A DNA stretch of 64,000 nt, taken from assembly GCA_964642725.1 (NCBI GenBank), contig CAZXQG010000009.1:27568-91567 (forward strand), in the 5' to 3' direction. Below, in pieces: positions 52,131-59,354 of the stretch (its first letter is position 1; each line of letters starts with the position of its first letter). The notes under the pieces are model-generated. The model was not told where the DNA came from. It did not search any database and was given only the letters and a program-made list of their open reading frames with translations. Source of the stretch: JAGVPT01 sp964642725. GTDB taxonomy: Bacteria > Bacteroidota > Ignavibacteria > UBA10030 > UBA8401. The translations under genes and the position numbers were made by a program.

Positions 52131-53015
52131 ATGCTTCCAGTAAAAACAGACATTCACAACTCACCGTTCGCATTTCGATGCGGCGGAAAGTTCATCGACC
52201 TTTCATCGCGAACCTATGTGATGGGCGTTTTGAATGTCACGCCCGATTCGTTTTCTGACGGCGGGAGGTACTTCAACAAAGATCGGGCTGTCGCGCATGC
52301 GTTGCAAATGGTTGTGGATGGAGCGGACATTATCGATGTTGGCGGAGAATCGACAAGACCGAAAGGTCCATATGGCGAAGGCGCAGAAGAAGTCAGCGCC
52401 GAAGAGGAGATCCGAAGAGTCGTCCCCGTGATCGAGGAACTTTCATCCCAGTCGGATGTCTTGTTATCAATCGATACGTACAAAGCTGTCGTTGCAGAAG
52501 CTGCGTTGAAAGCGGGGGCAGCGATCGTGAATGATATCAGCGGATTGAATTATGATCCCGCGATGGCTCGGGTAGTCGCTTCTCACGATTCGGTTTTGAT
52601 CGCAATGCACATCAAGGGGACACCGAAGACGATGCAGCAAAATCCTGCCTACGAAATTGTTGTTGATGAAGTGAAAGAGAGGCTTTCGCAATCCATTGAA
52701 AAAGCGCGGGAAGCTGGCATCGAACATGTGTGGATCGACCCGGGATTAGGATTCGGGAAGAAACTCGAACATAATATCTCCCTCATTAAGAATTTACAAC
52801 GGCTCGCTGATTTGCACTGCCCAATCGTCATTGGACCTTCCCGAAAAGCGTTTATCGGAATGCTTCTCAATCTTCCCGTCGATCAGCGGCTTGAAGGAAC
52901 AGCCGCCGCAGTCGCTGCATGTATTTTTCAAGGAGCGAATGTTCTGCGAGTGCACGACGTGAAAGAGATGAAACGAATCGCGGTTGTCACCGATGCCATT
53001 GTGAGAGCTGCATAA
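52131..53015 (+). CDS. folP: Dihydropteroate synthase
   Basis: Joins p-aminobenzoate to dihydropterin pyrophosphate in folate synthesis; target of sulfonamides. The 294-residue TIM barrel has VMGVLNVTPDSFSDGGRYF, IDVGGESTRPKG, LLSIDTYKAVVAEAAL, VNDISGLNYD, AMHIKGTPKTMQ, WIDPGLGFGKKLEHN and IGPSRKAFIG, the full series of substrate loops. A 24-residue N-terminal extension precedes the barrel. cdaA follows 19 bp later, a linkage known from Bacteroidota. Confidence 0.96.
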   Translation: MLPVKTDIHNSPFAFRCGGKFIDLSSRTYVMGVLNVTPDSFSDGGRYFNKDRAVAHALQMVVDGADIIDVGGESTRPKGPYGEGAEEVSAEEEIRRVVPVIEELSSQSDVLLSIDTYKAVVAEAALKAGAAIVNDISGLNYDPAMARVVASHDSVLIAMHIKGTPKTMQQNPAYEIVVDEVKERLSQSIEKAREAGIEHVWIDPGLGFGKKLEHNISLIKNLQRLADLHCPIVIGPSRKAFIGMLLNLPVDQRLEGTAAAVAACIFQGANVLRVHDVKEMKRIAVVTDAIVRAA

Positions 53016-53034
53016 ATATTCCACTACTGATTGT

Positions 53035-53850
53035 ATGGAACTTTTCAAAATTGGTTTTTTGACGGTCTCTCTGATCGACCTTTTCGATATTGCAGTCGTG
53101 TCGTTCATATTCTACCGGCTTTATATTGTCATGCGCGGGACTATTGCAGCGCAGATATTCGTCGGTATGATGGTCATCGTCGGTTTTTCGTTTCTAGCCC
53201 AAGCCATCAATTTGAAAGCAATGGGGTGGCTGCTGCACACGCTGACCGACATCTGGGTCATCGCTTTCGTCATTTTATTCCAGCCCGAAATTCGTCGTTT
53301 GCTTTCCACCATCGCGCGCAACAGAATTGTGCGGATGTTTTTGCGTATCGATGTCGATGAATCGATCGAAGAAATAGCCAGCGCAGTGGTTGATCTCGCA
53401 AAAAAGAAACAGGGCGCCTTGATTATCGTCGTGCGCGGAACGGGTTTGAAGAGCGTGAGCGAGTCCGGCATTATACTCCAGGCCAGGGTGAGCAGAGCGC
53501 TGCTGCTTTCTATCTTTAATCCAAAATCGCCGCTTCACGACGGCGCCGTGATTGTGAATGACAGGACCATCGAGGCGGCACGGTGCACGCTGCCGTTATC
53601 GGCTGTAACAAGAATGGGGGATATCGTGCTTGGAATGCGCCATCGCGCAGCGCTTGGGATATCAGAGCAGGCGGACGTTATCTCCGTCGTGGTATCTGAA
53701 GAGACCGGAACAATTTCCATTGCTGAAGACGGTGTGCTGATGCGAGGATTGAAATCGCAAGAACTCCGGAAGGAATTGCGCGGGCGGCTCGTGCTTTCCA
53801 TGGAGCGTTCATGGAAGAACATATGGCAGGCCGTTCAGGACGAAGTGTAG
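53035..53850 (+). CDS. cdaA: Diadenylate cyclase CdaA
   Basis: Makes the second messenger c-di-AMP from two ATP. The 271-residue protein has three N-terminal membrane helices (about 10-90) and a DAC domain with the catalytic motifs HDGAVIVND near residue 169 and MRHRAALGISEQ near 205. SRALLLSIFNPKSPLHDG and VVSEETGTISIAEDG complete the nucleotide site. The arrangement equals CdaA of Firmicutes and Bacteroidota. c-di-AMP usually controls potassium and cell-wall homeostasis; targets in this genome are unseen. Cotranscribed with folP and a GT2 gene. Confidence 0.95.
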   Translation: MELFKIGFLTVSLIDLFDIAVVSFIFYRLYIVMRGTIAAQIFVGMMVIVGFSFLAQAINLKAMGWLLHTLTDIWVIAFVILFQPEIRRLLSTIARNRIVRMFLRIDVDESIEEIASAVVDLAKKKQGALIIVVRGTGLKSVSESGIILQARVSRALLLSIFNPKSPLHDGAVIVNDRTIEAARCTLPLSAVTRMGDIVLGMRHRAALGISEQADVISVVVSEETGTISIAEDGVLMRGLKSQELRKELRGRLVLSMERSWKNIWQAVQDEV

Positions 53851-53870
53851 CTTGACGGAATCGGAAATCA

Positions 53871-54536
53871 ATGAAGAATATTGGTGTCATTATTCCTGCC
53901 TTTAATGCGGAGGGGACGATTGGTGCGGTTATCGCCGGAGTTGCGAAATATATCGCTTCTGAAAACATCGTCGTTGTCGACGACGGCTCATCGGATACGA
54001 CCGCTTCTGTTGCCGCATCATTCGGCGTTCAAGTGCTGAGTCATCCGGTGAACAGGGGCAAAGGGGCCGCGCTTCAAACCGGCTTTGATTTCACGCTCCA
54101 GTCATCGTTTAACGCCGTCATTACGTTGGACGCCGACCTTCAACATCCGCCGGGTTTTATTCCGCAGTTTTTGGGTCTGTATTCGTCAGGCGATTACGAT
54201 ATCATCATCGGGAGCAGGCTTCACGCTAAAAAAGGGATGCCGTTTCATCGAATTCTCTCCAACACGATCACAACTTTTTTAGTCAGTGCACGAACTGCGA
54301 AAAAAATTGCGGACAGCCAGTCGGGCTACCGGCTGGTCGACAGAAAAGTGCTGGACTCCGTGCGGTTGACATCGTATGGGTTTGAGGCGGAGACAGAGTT
54401 TATTATCAAAGCAGCCGCGCATGGATTTCGGTTCGGATTTGTTCCAATAGACGCGATCTATGCGGGGGAGAAAAGTCACATGACGAATTTTTCAACGACA
54501 GTAAACTTTGTAAAAGTGTTGTTTCAGGATTATTAA
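53871..54536 (+). CDS. Family 2 glycosyltransferase (polyprenyl-phosphate sugar synthase-like)
   Basis: A 221-residue GT-A enzyme similar to DPM1-like synthases that load sugars on polyprenyl phosphate. GVIIPAFNAEGTIGAVIAG, VVDDGSSDTT, NRGKGAALQTGFD, ITLDADLQHPPGFIPQF and SQSGYRLVDRKVLDS are present in order. No C-terminal membrane helices are seen, so it is peripheral. The sugar and lipid cannot be told. It follows cdaA after 20 bp; a repeat element follows it. Confidence 0.9.
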   Translation: MKNIGVIIPAFNAEGTIGAVIAGVAKYIASENIVVVDDGSSDTTASVAASFGVQVLSHPVNRGKGAALQTGFDFTLQSSFNAVITLDADLQHPPGFIPQFLGLYSSGDYDIIIGSRLHAKKGMPFHRILSNTITTFLVSARTAKKIADSQSGYRLVDRKVLDSVRLTSYGFEAETEFIIKAAAHGFRFGFVPIDAIYAGEKSHMTNFSTTVNFVKVLFQDY

Positions 54537-54567
54537 CAAACGGCTATCAAAAAAACGGAAAAATCTA

Positions 54568-54636
54568 TCTCGCGCTAAGTCGCCAAGGCGCAAAAATTAA
54601 AAGAAAGAACTTAAGCCGCTTTGCACCTTCGCGCGA
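54568..54636. repeat. Inverted repeat family D, copy 2
   Basis: TCTCGCGCTAAGTCGCCAAG and AAGCCGCTTTGCACCTTCGC are the imperfect inverted arms of a roughly 69-bp element. Related to the copies at 13268-13338 and 58999-59138. It fills most of the gap between the glycosyltransferase and pcm. Confidence 0.6.
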
Positions 54637-54671
54637 AAATCACTTTTTTGGGATAACTACAACGGCAGCCC

Positions 54672-55307
54672 TTGGGACGATTTGAGACTGATCGAAAAGA
54701 AATGATTGCGCTCCTGGAAACGAAAGGGATCTCCGACCCGAGCGTCCTCGCCGCTATGTCGAAAGTCGAACGGCATCTCTTTGTGGAGCAGCCTTTTGTC
54801 AACCGCGCGTATGAAGACAGCGCCCTGCCAATCGGCTATGAGCAAACAATCTCGCAGCCGTACACTGTTGCGTATATGACCCAGGCACTCGCATCCAAAC
54901 CTGGAGACAAAGTGCTGGAAGTAGGAACCGGTTCCGGGTACCAAGCAGTTGTTCTCGCAAAAATGGGGTGCAGGGTCTTCACAATCGAACGGCATCTCGG
55001 CCTCCTTGCCGAGGCTCGAAAGATGTTTGATAAACTGAACCTTCGCATCGCATCGAAAGGCGGGGACGGCACGGTCGGATGGAGTGAATTCGCCCCGTTC
55101 GACGGAATTATCGTTACTGCCGGCGCCCCCGATGTTCCGGAATCGCTCAAACAGCAGCTTGCAGACGGCGGGCGGCTGGTGATCCCGGTCGGCGACCGCG
55201 AGGTACAGAAAGTGATCGTTATGAGAAGAGCAGGGGATTCGTTCTTGACTGAAGAAACCTTCGGTTTCAAATTTGTACCGCTCGTTGGAAAAAATGGATG
55301 GAGTTAA
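54672..55307 (+). CDS. pcm: Protein-L-isoaspartate O-methyltransferase
   Basis: SAM-dependent repair of isoaspartyl damage in proteins. The 211-residue sequence has DRKEMIALLETKGISDPSVL, VERHLFVEQ, the YEDSALPIGYEQTISQPY signature, SAM motif I VLEVGTGSGYQAVVLA and IIVTAGAPDVP. A stop at 54654 bounds the start; TTG 54672 keeps the family's N-terminal arginine-methionine segment (RxxM) and is chosen over ATG 54702. The C-terminus overlaps miaA by 10 bp. Nothing odd in the active region. Confidence 0.92.
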   Translation: MGRFETDRKEMIALLETKGISDPSVLAAMSKVERHLFVEQPFVNRAYEDSALPIGYEQTISQPYTVAYMTQALASKPGDKVLEVGTGSGYQAVVLAKMGCRVFTIERHLGLLAEARKMFDKLNLRIASKGGDGTVGWSEFAPFDGIIVTAGAPDVPESLKQQLADGGRLVIPVGDREVQKVIVMRRAGDSFLTEETFGFKFVPLVGKNGWS

Positions 55308-56233
55308 GTAACCCGCTTCCTACAATTCTCGTCATCACCGGTCCTACAGCGTCGGGGAAAACCTCTCTCGCTCTGGAAATTGCCCGCCGCACATCGGCCG
55401 AAATTATTTCCGCAGATTCACGTCAGGTTTATCAATTGCTCACCATCGGAACGGCGAAGCCTTCTCCGGATGAACTGAAAGAAGTCAAGCATCACTTTGT
55501 TGATGAGATTCTCCCGGATCAGCATTTCAGCGCCGGTGAGTTCGGCGTCGAAGGCAGAAAAATAATTCACAAAATTGTGACGCAAAAGAAACTGCCGATA
55601 GTTGTCGGCGGGACGGGATTGTACATCCGCTCTCTGGTGGATGGATTGTTTACAGGTCCCGGCAGAAAAGAAGATGTGCGCGACGAGCTTGAGGCCCGGT
55701 TGGCATCCGAAGGGGCGGAATCTTTGCTTGAAGAGTTACGCCGTGTTGACCCCGAGGCGGCGGCAAGAATGCTCCCGTCGAATCAGCGGAGGATTATACG
55801 TGCGCTGGAAGTCTATTATGCGACCGGTAAGCCGATCTCGCAGCATCATGACGAACATGAGAAGAAGAACTTCTTCAACCATGTTTTCGTCGGATTGCAA
55901 TGGGAAAGGAAGAAGTTGTACGGCCGGATCGATTCCCGGGTCGAGGGTATGCTTGCCGCCGGTTTCTTGGATGAAGTAAAAGAATTGCTTGCCCGTGGTT
56001 ATGATGACCGTTACAAATCCCTTCAAACGGTCGGCTACAAGGAAGCGTTCGCGTTCCTGCGGAAAGAAATCACCTACGGACGGATGGTCGAATTGATGAA
56101 GCAGAGCACCCGCCGGTTTGCCAAACGCCAATTGACATGGTTTAGAAGGGATATGAGGATTCGTTGGTTTGATATTGAAGAGGAGAACGAGATTCCCCGG
56201 ATTGCAGAGCAGGTTTTGATTTTGCTGAAATAA
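55298..56233 (+). CDS. miaA: tRNA dimethylallyltransferase
   Basis: Adds a dimethylallyl group to A37 of tRNAs that read codons starting with U. The 311-residue protein has P-loop VITGPTASGKTSLALEIAR, SADSRQVYQLLTIGTAKP, HHFVDEI, VVGGTGLYIRSLVDGL, NQRRIIRALEVYYATG and KQSTRRFAKRQLTWFRRD, all MiaA blocks. ATG 55298 lies inside the end of pcm and yields MELSNPLPTILVITG. Followed by tRNA-Ala after 25 bp, possibly in the same transcript. Confidence 0.95.
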   Translation: MELSNPLPTILVITGPTASGKTSLALEIARRTSAEIISADSRQVYQLLTIGTAKPSPDELKEVKHHFVDEILPDQHFSAGEFGVEGRKIIHKIVTQKKLPIVVGGTGLYIRSLVDGLFTGPGRKEDVRDELEARLASEGAESLLEELRRVDPEAAARMLPSNQRRIIRALEVYYATGKPISQHHDEHEKKNFFNHVFVGLQWERKKLYGRIDSRVEGMLAAGFLDEVKELLARGYDDRYKSLQTVGYKEAFAFLRKEITYGRMVELMKQSTRRFAKRQLTWFRRDMRIRWFDIEEENEIPRIAEQVLILLK

Positions 56234-56258
56234 TTTCGTATAATTGGTCGACTGATAA

Positions 56259-56331
56259 GGGCCGTTAGCTCAGCTGGGAGAGCGCGTGAATGGCATTCAC
56301 GAGGTCAGCGGTTCGATCCCGCTACGGTCCA
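56259..56331 (+). tRNA. tRNA-Ala (anticodon GGC)
   Basis: The 73-base sequence folds into a full cloverleaf: acceptor GGGCCGT/ACGGTCC, D stem GCTC/GAGC, anticodon stem CGTGA/TCACG with loop ATGGCAT (anticodon GGC, codon GCC), variable AGGTC and T arm AGCGG-TTCGATC-CCGCT. The discriminator is A. CCA is not encoded. It is convergent with tRNA-Pro, with a shared terminator between. Confidence 0.95.
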
Positions 56332-56340
56332 CAGAGAACG

Positions 56341-56373
56341 AAAAAAGGGAACAACATTGTTGTTCCCTTTTTT
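56341..56373. terminator. Bidirectional intrinsic terminator between tRNAs
   Basis: A perfect 14-bp stem AAAAAAGGGAACAA / TTGTTCCCTTTTTT with loop CATTG. The A and T tracts at the ends serve both strands, ending the miaA/tRNA-Ala transcript and the tRNA-Pro transcript. Confidence 0.9.
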
Positions 56374-56377
56374 ATTG

Positions 56378-56452
56378 TCGGGGCGGGGAGATTCGAACTC
56401 CCGACCTCTTGGTCCCGAACCAAGCGCTCTAGCCGGGCTGAGCCACGCCCCG
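56378..56452 (-). tRNA. tRNA-Pro (anticodon CGG)
   Basis: Read on minus, the cloverleaf has acceptor CGGGGCG/CGCCCCG, D arm GCTC-AGCCCGGCTA-GAGC, anticodon stem CTTGG/CCAAG with loop TTCGGGA (anticodon CGG, codon CCG), and T arm GGGAG-TTCGAAT-CTCCC. The C1-G72 pair and A73 discriminator are typical of proline tRNAs. CCA is not encoded. Confidence 0.95.
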
Positions 56453-56528
56453 TATTTCGTTGTGTTACTTTGGCTTCGTGGTGCCTCAATATACGAACGA
56501 TTGCCCAATTTGTCAACGGAGTTTACAC

Positions 56529-56574
56529 AGTGATGCCATGACTGCATTGCCCGCATAGAAGTCATGGCATCGCT
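56529..56574. repeat. Palindromic repeat family B, copy 2 (46 bp)
   Basis: AGTGATGCCATGACT (56529-56543) and AGTCATGGCATCGCT (56560-56574) are inverted repeats with one mismatch; the first arm is identical to that of copy 1 at 26196-26210. The interior is shorter (16 versus 51 bp). It lies between tRNA-Pro and the lexA promoter. Confidence 0.75.
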
Positions 56575-56600
56575 TGACTAAAACTTTTTTCATTTTGTAC

Positions 56601-56657
56601 TTGACAAATCCCTTCCCATAGTATATATTTCACCATAGTAAAAATATATATACTATG
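56601..56657 (+). promoter_or_regulatory. lexA promoter with dyad operator (probable LexA box)
   Basis: TTGACA (56601-56606) and TATATT (56624-56629) are 17 bp apart, a good sigma-70-type promoter. CATAGTATATAT (56617-56628) and ATATATACTATG (56646-56657) are perfect 12-bp inverted repeats spaced by 17 bp, and a third CATAGTA copy lies between them at 56634-56640. The dyad covers the -10 and start region, so bound LexA would block transcription. The sequence differs from the E. coli CTGT-N8-ACAG and Bacillus GAAC-N4-GTTC boxes. The operator role is inferred from position and symmetry. Confidence 0.65.
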
Positions 56658-56671
56658 TAAAGGATTTCACT

Positions 56672-57337
56672 ATGTCATCGCCGTCGATCGAACTCACCTC
56701 CCGCCAGCAAAAGGTCTATAATTTTGTAAAGCAGTTCATCGAGGATAACAGCTACCCTCCGACGCTGCAGGAAATTTCCGACAAACTAAAGATTCAGCCG
56801 AGCGCCGCACGGATGCACCTTCTTCTTATGGAAAAGAAGAAGGCGCTGCGCTACGTTCCGAACACTTCGCGCGGCATCGAGTTGCTGCACGAGCGGCCGT
56901 CCGGCATCCCGATTTACGGAAGCGCTCCGGCAGGACATCCGTTCACGTCCCAGGAAAACATGGTCGATACATTCGAGGTCCGGCGCTACATTACCGCGTC
57001 CGACGATTTGTTCGGCATTTACGTGCGTGGCGACAGCATGAAAGATGCGCAGCTTTCTACCGGCGACCTGCTTTTTGTCGACCCCAAAAAGGACCCCCGC
57101 AACGGTGAGATCGTGGTTGCCGCCGTGGAAGGAGAACCGACGATCAAACGATATTATAGAGAAGAGAGCGGCGTTGTGCTTCGTCCGGAGAATAAGAAAT
57201 ACAAACCGATTCACGTCAGCAGGAGCGACGAGAATTTCAAAGTCCTCGGCGTCGTGGTCGGAATGATCCGCGCTCTCGACAAAAAGAAGATCGACGCGTT
57301 GACCGATGAATACAAAGCGTACTCAAAGGCATCGTGA
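56672..57337 (+). CDS. lexA: LexA repressor
   Basis: SOS-response repressor that cuts itself when RecA filaments form. The 221-residue protein has an N-terminal winged helix (LTSRQQKVYNFVKQFIEDNSY and TLQEISDKLKIQPSAARMHL) and a C-terminal S24 peptidase domain with cleavage site A87-G88 in SAPAGHP, nucleophile S122 in VRGDSM and lysine K159 in TIKRYY. The recognition-helix region differs from proteobacterial LexA, in line with the different operator upstream. It heads a short transcript with the small gene downstream, and the 5 kb that follow hold SRAP, RecA-like and polymerase genes. Confidence 0.94.
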   Translation: MSSPSIELTSRQQKVYNFVKQFIEDNSYPPTLQEISDKLKIQPSAARMHLLLMEKKKALRYVPNTSRGIELLHERPSGIPIYGSAPAGHPFTSQENMVDTFEVRRYITASDDLFGIYVRGDSMKDAQLSTGDLLFVDPKKDPRNGEIVVAAVEGEPTIKRYYREESGVVLRPENKKYKPIHVSRSDENFKVLGVVVGMIRALDKKKIDALTDEYKAYSKAS

Positions 57338-57351
57338 GGAACGAGGTGGCT

Positions 57352-57552
57352 ATGGCAACGTCGACATATTCGATAGAAGAAGAACGGCAGATCAATTTTT
57401 ATCTCAAACAGATCCTGGACCTGCTGAGCGTTCGCATTCCGGACGATCATTTTGGGACGGTGGAGATTGCATTCCCGCGCCAAAACGGAAAAATTGCCGG
57501 CGAAGTGGAGATAAAATTACGTTCGAAACACCGTCGGGGAAAGGTGCAGTAG
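57352..57552 (+). CDS. Small uncharacterised protein downstream of lexA
   Basis: A 66-residue protein beginning MATSTYSIEEERQINFYLKQIL. It has a helix followed by strands (TVEIAFPRQNGKIAGEVEIKLR) and a basic tail SKHRRGKVQ. No known domain. The frame is open from GTG 57334, which overlaps the lexA stop; ATG 57352 is preceded by GAGG and is preferred. It starts 14 bp after lexA, so it should be induced by damage along with it. A DNA-binding or LexA-modulating role would be a guess. Confidence 0.65.
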   Translation: MATSTYSIEEERQINFYLKQILDLLSVRIPDDHFGTVEIAFPRQNGKIAGEVEIKLRSKHRRGKVQ

Positions 57553-57600
57553 CAGCCGATTGATCACAAATTTTGTTGTTGAAAATTTTGTCAGCAGGAG

Positions 57601-58008
57601 ATGATGATGAACCGTGTAACTGGAACATTTGAAGTGAAGCTAAACCCTCAGCCGCTGGCGGACAAAACCGCTGATGCAACACTTGGGAGGATGTCGATCG
57701 AGAAACAGTTCCACGGCGATCTTGAAGCTGCCAGCAAAGGAGAAATGCTGAGCGCAGGAACGGGTGTGAAAGGTTCGGCCGGATACGTTGCGATTGAACG
57801 GGTCAGCGGAACGCTGCAGGGGCGCAGCGGTGTTTTCGTGCTGCAGCATAGTGGCACCATGACGCGTGGCGCCGCGCAGCTGAGCGTCGCTGTTGTGCCT
57901 GATTCCGGCACCGGTGAACTGACCGGACTCGCCGGGACAATGGCGATCAATATTGTTGATGGGAAACATTTCTACGATTTTGATTACACGATTGCAGAAA
58001 CCCATTAA
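57601..58008 (+). CDS. DUF3224 family protein
   Basis: A 135-residue beta-rich protein. VTGTFEVKLNPQ, LGRMSIEKQFHGDLE, GEMLSAGTGVKGSAGYVAIERVSGTLQGR split over the middle, FVLQHSGTMTRG and VPDSGTGELTGLAG match the DUF3224 pattern, a small barrel thought to be allene-oxide-cyclase-like or ligand-binding. Two further ATGs at 57604 and 57607 are possible starts, and AGCAGGAG precedes them. Members occur next to small hydrolases and SRPBCC proteins, as here. Cytoplasmic; function unknown. Confidence 0.85.
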   Translation: MMMNRVTGTFEVKLNPQPLADKTADATLGRMSIEKQFHGDLEAASKGEMLSAGTGVKGSAGYVAIERVSGTLQGRSGVFVLQHSGTMTRGAAQLSVAVVPDSGTGELTGLAGTMAINIVDGKHFYDFDYTIAETH

Positions 58009-58054
58009 AGACGGCTGATTCCAATGAATACCACTTTTGAGGATAAATAAGATT

Positions 58055-58486
58055 ATGGCAAAGAACCCACTCCTTTTGCGAAAGACGGTGAGCATCAAGG
58101 CTCCGGCATTAAAAGTCTGGGAAGCGCTGACTTCCCCGGAATGGATAAAACAATATCTGTTTGGCACAAACGTTATCTCCGATTGGAAGGTAGGAAGTCC
58201 GATTCGTTTTACCGGGACATGGGAAGGCAAAGAATACGAAGACAAGGGAACAATCCTGAAATTCGAAAAGGGGAAGGTCTTTCAATACAATTACTGGAGT
58301 TCGTTTTCGTCGTTGCCCGACGTTCCGGAAAACTACGCCGTTCTGACTTTTGAGCTCTCGTCGCACGGCGACAGGACCGAACTTTTGCTGACTCAGGACA
58401 ATATCGCCGACGAAACAGCGTTGGAACATTCCAGCAAGAATTGGGAGGGAGTATTGGGGACGATGAAAAAGCTGATTGAAGCATAG
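58055..58486 (+). CDS. SRPBCC (AHSA1-like) family protein
   Basis: A 143-residue helix-grip protein of the START/Bet v1 superfamily. RKTVSIKAPALKVWEALTSPEWIKQYLFG near the start, WKVGSPIRFTG, YEDKGTILKFEKGKVFQYNYWS in parts and the C-terminal helix WEGVLGTMKKLIEA are typical of the AHSA1 branch, which binds hydrophobic ligands. ATG 58055 is chosen; TTG 58037 would add six residues. It lies in a run with the DUF3224 and VOC genes. Ligand unknown. Confidence 0.88.
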   Translation: MAKNPLLLRKTVSIKAPALKVWEALTSPEWIKQYLFGTNVISDWKVGSPIRFTGTWEGKEYEDKGTILKFEKGKVFQYNYWSSFSSLPDVPENYAVLTFELSSHGDRTELLLTQDNIADETALEHSSKNWEGVLGTMKKLIEA

Positions 58487-58518
58487 AACTTGGTATATTT
58501 TCTTGGAGAAACAATCGA

Positions 58519-58983
58519 ATGAAAAGCTCCGGTGCGTTCGTAGCGATTATTGTGCTTGGATTTTCCAGTCTTTTAAGTTCGAAGGCACATGCTCAAGATT
58601 CATCACATTCCACAACAAAGGAATCGGCCGTGACGACCCAAAACAATAACCATCGCATTGATTATATAGAGTTTTCCGCCACAGATATTACAGCGGTAAA
58701 ACAATTTTACACGGCCGTTTTTGGCTGGAAATTTACCGACTACGGGCCTGACTACACGAGTTTTGAAGATGGCCGGATCAGCGGAGGGTTTGCAAAGGCG
58801 CCATCGATCTCCGGCAGCGGCGTGCTCGTGGTTATTTATTCGTCCGAACTGGAAAGAACGAAAGAAGCTGTCGTTCGTAACGGGGGAAAAATAACAAAGC
58901 CGCCGTTCGATTTTCCCGGCGGGCGGCGTTTTCATTTTACAGACCCGAATGGAAATGAGCTTGCCGTGTGGAGTGAGAAATAG
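58519..58983 (+). CDS. Exported VOC (glyoxalase-like) family protein
   Basis: A 154-residue protein with a signal peptide (SSGAFVAIIVLGFSSLLSSKAHA-Q, in parts, cleavage near residue 25), a polar linker with NNN, and a single vicinal-oxygen-chelate domain: IDYIEFSATDITAVKQFYT, FGWKFTDYGPDYTSF, SGSGVLVVIYSSELERTKEAV and FTDPNGNELAVW. VOC folds usually need two such domains in a dimer. Secretion is unusual for this family. Third gene of the run that starts with DUF3224. Activity unknown. Confidence 0.85.
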   Translation: MKSSGAFVAIIVLGFSSLLSSKAHAQDSSHSTTKESAVTTQNNNHRIDYIEFSATDITAVKQFYTAVFGWKFTDYGPDYTSFEDGRISGGFAKAPSISGSGVLVVIYSSELERTKEAVVRNGGKITKPPFDFPGGRRFHFTDPNGNELAVWSEK

Positions 58984-58998
58984 AAACATCAAAAAATA

Positions 58999-59138
58999 GT
59001 CTCACGCAAAGACGCCAAGGCGCAAAATGCGTTAAACATAAAACTTACGCGGCTTTTCCCAATGGGATGGCTTTGCCAACGACTGGCGAAGCATCTTCCA
59101 AAGGAATCCCTTTGGGACCTTCGGGATTTGCGCGAGAC
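58999..59138. repeat. Inverted repeat family D, copy 3, with nested palindrome
   Basis: GTCTCACGCAAAGACGCCAAG at the left and TTTGCGCGAGAC at 59127-59138 are the inverted ends of a 140-bp element. Inside, CCAAAGG-AATC-CCTTTGG (59098-59115) resembles the 41906-41929 palindrome. The element occupies much of the 371-bp gene-free gap 58984-59354; the rest holds the hairpin at 59272. Confidence 0.6.
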
Positions 59139-59271
59139 AAAAGTTCTTGATTTTTCAGAAGTCTCAAATAATAAATGGTTTAGTTTCCATTTATCTTCTT
59201 CGTCTCCTTCGTGGATTGTTGTACCGGTAAGAAGAATGTAATTACATAGCAACAGGGTTGTTGAAATACTC

Positions 59272-59326
59272 AAGCCCGGTTTTGTGAAGAACGCCGTAAT
59301 GCGTTCTCTCGAAACCGGGTTTTTTG
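59272..59326 (+). terminator. Long two-part hairpin with T tract
   Basis: AAGCCCGGTTT (59272-59282) pairs with AAACCGGGTTT (59312-59322), and AGAACGC pairs with GCGTTCT inside it; a T tract follows. It is a strong intrinsic terminator on plus. Since it lies 29 bp before the DUF72 gene and 290 bp after the VOC gene, it could end the earlier transcript or act in the leader of the DUF72 gene. Confidence 0.7.
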
Positions 59327-59354
59327 TTTGTATCCATCTCACAAGGAGGCTGCA

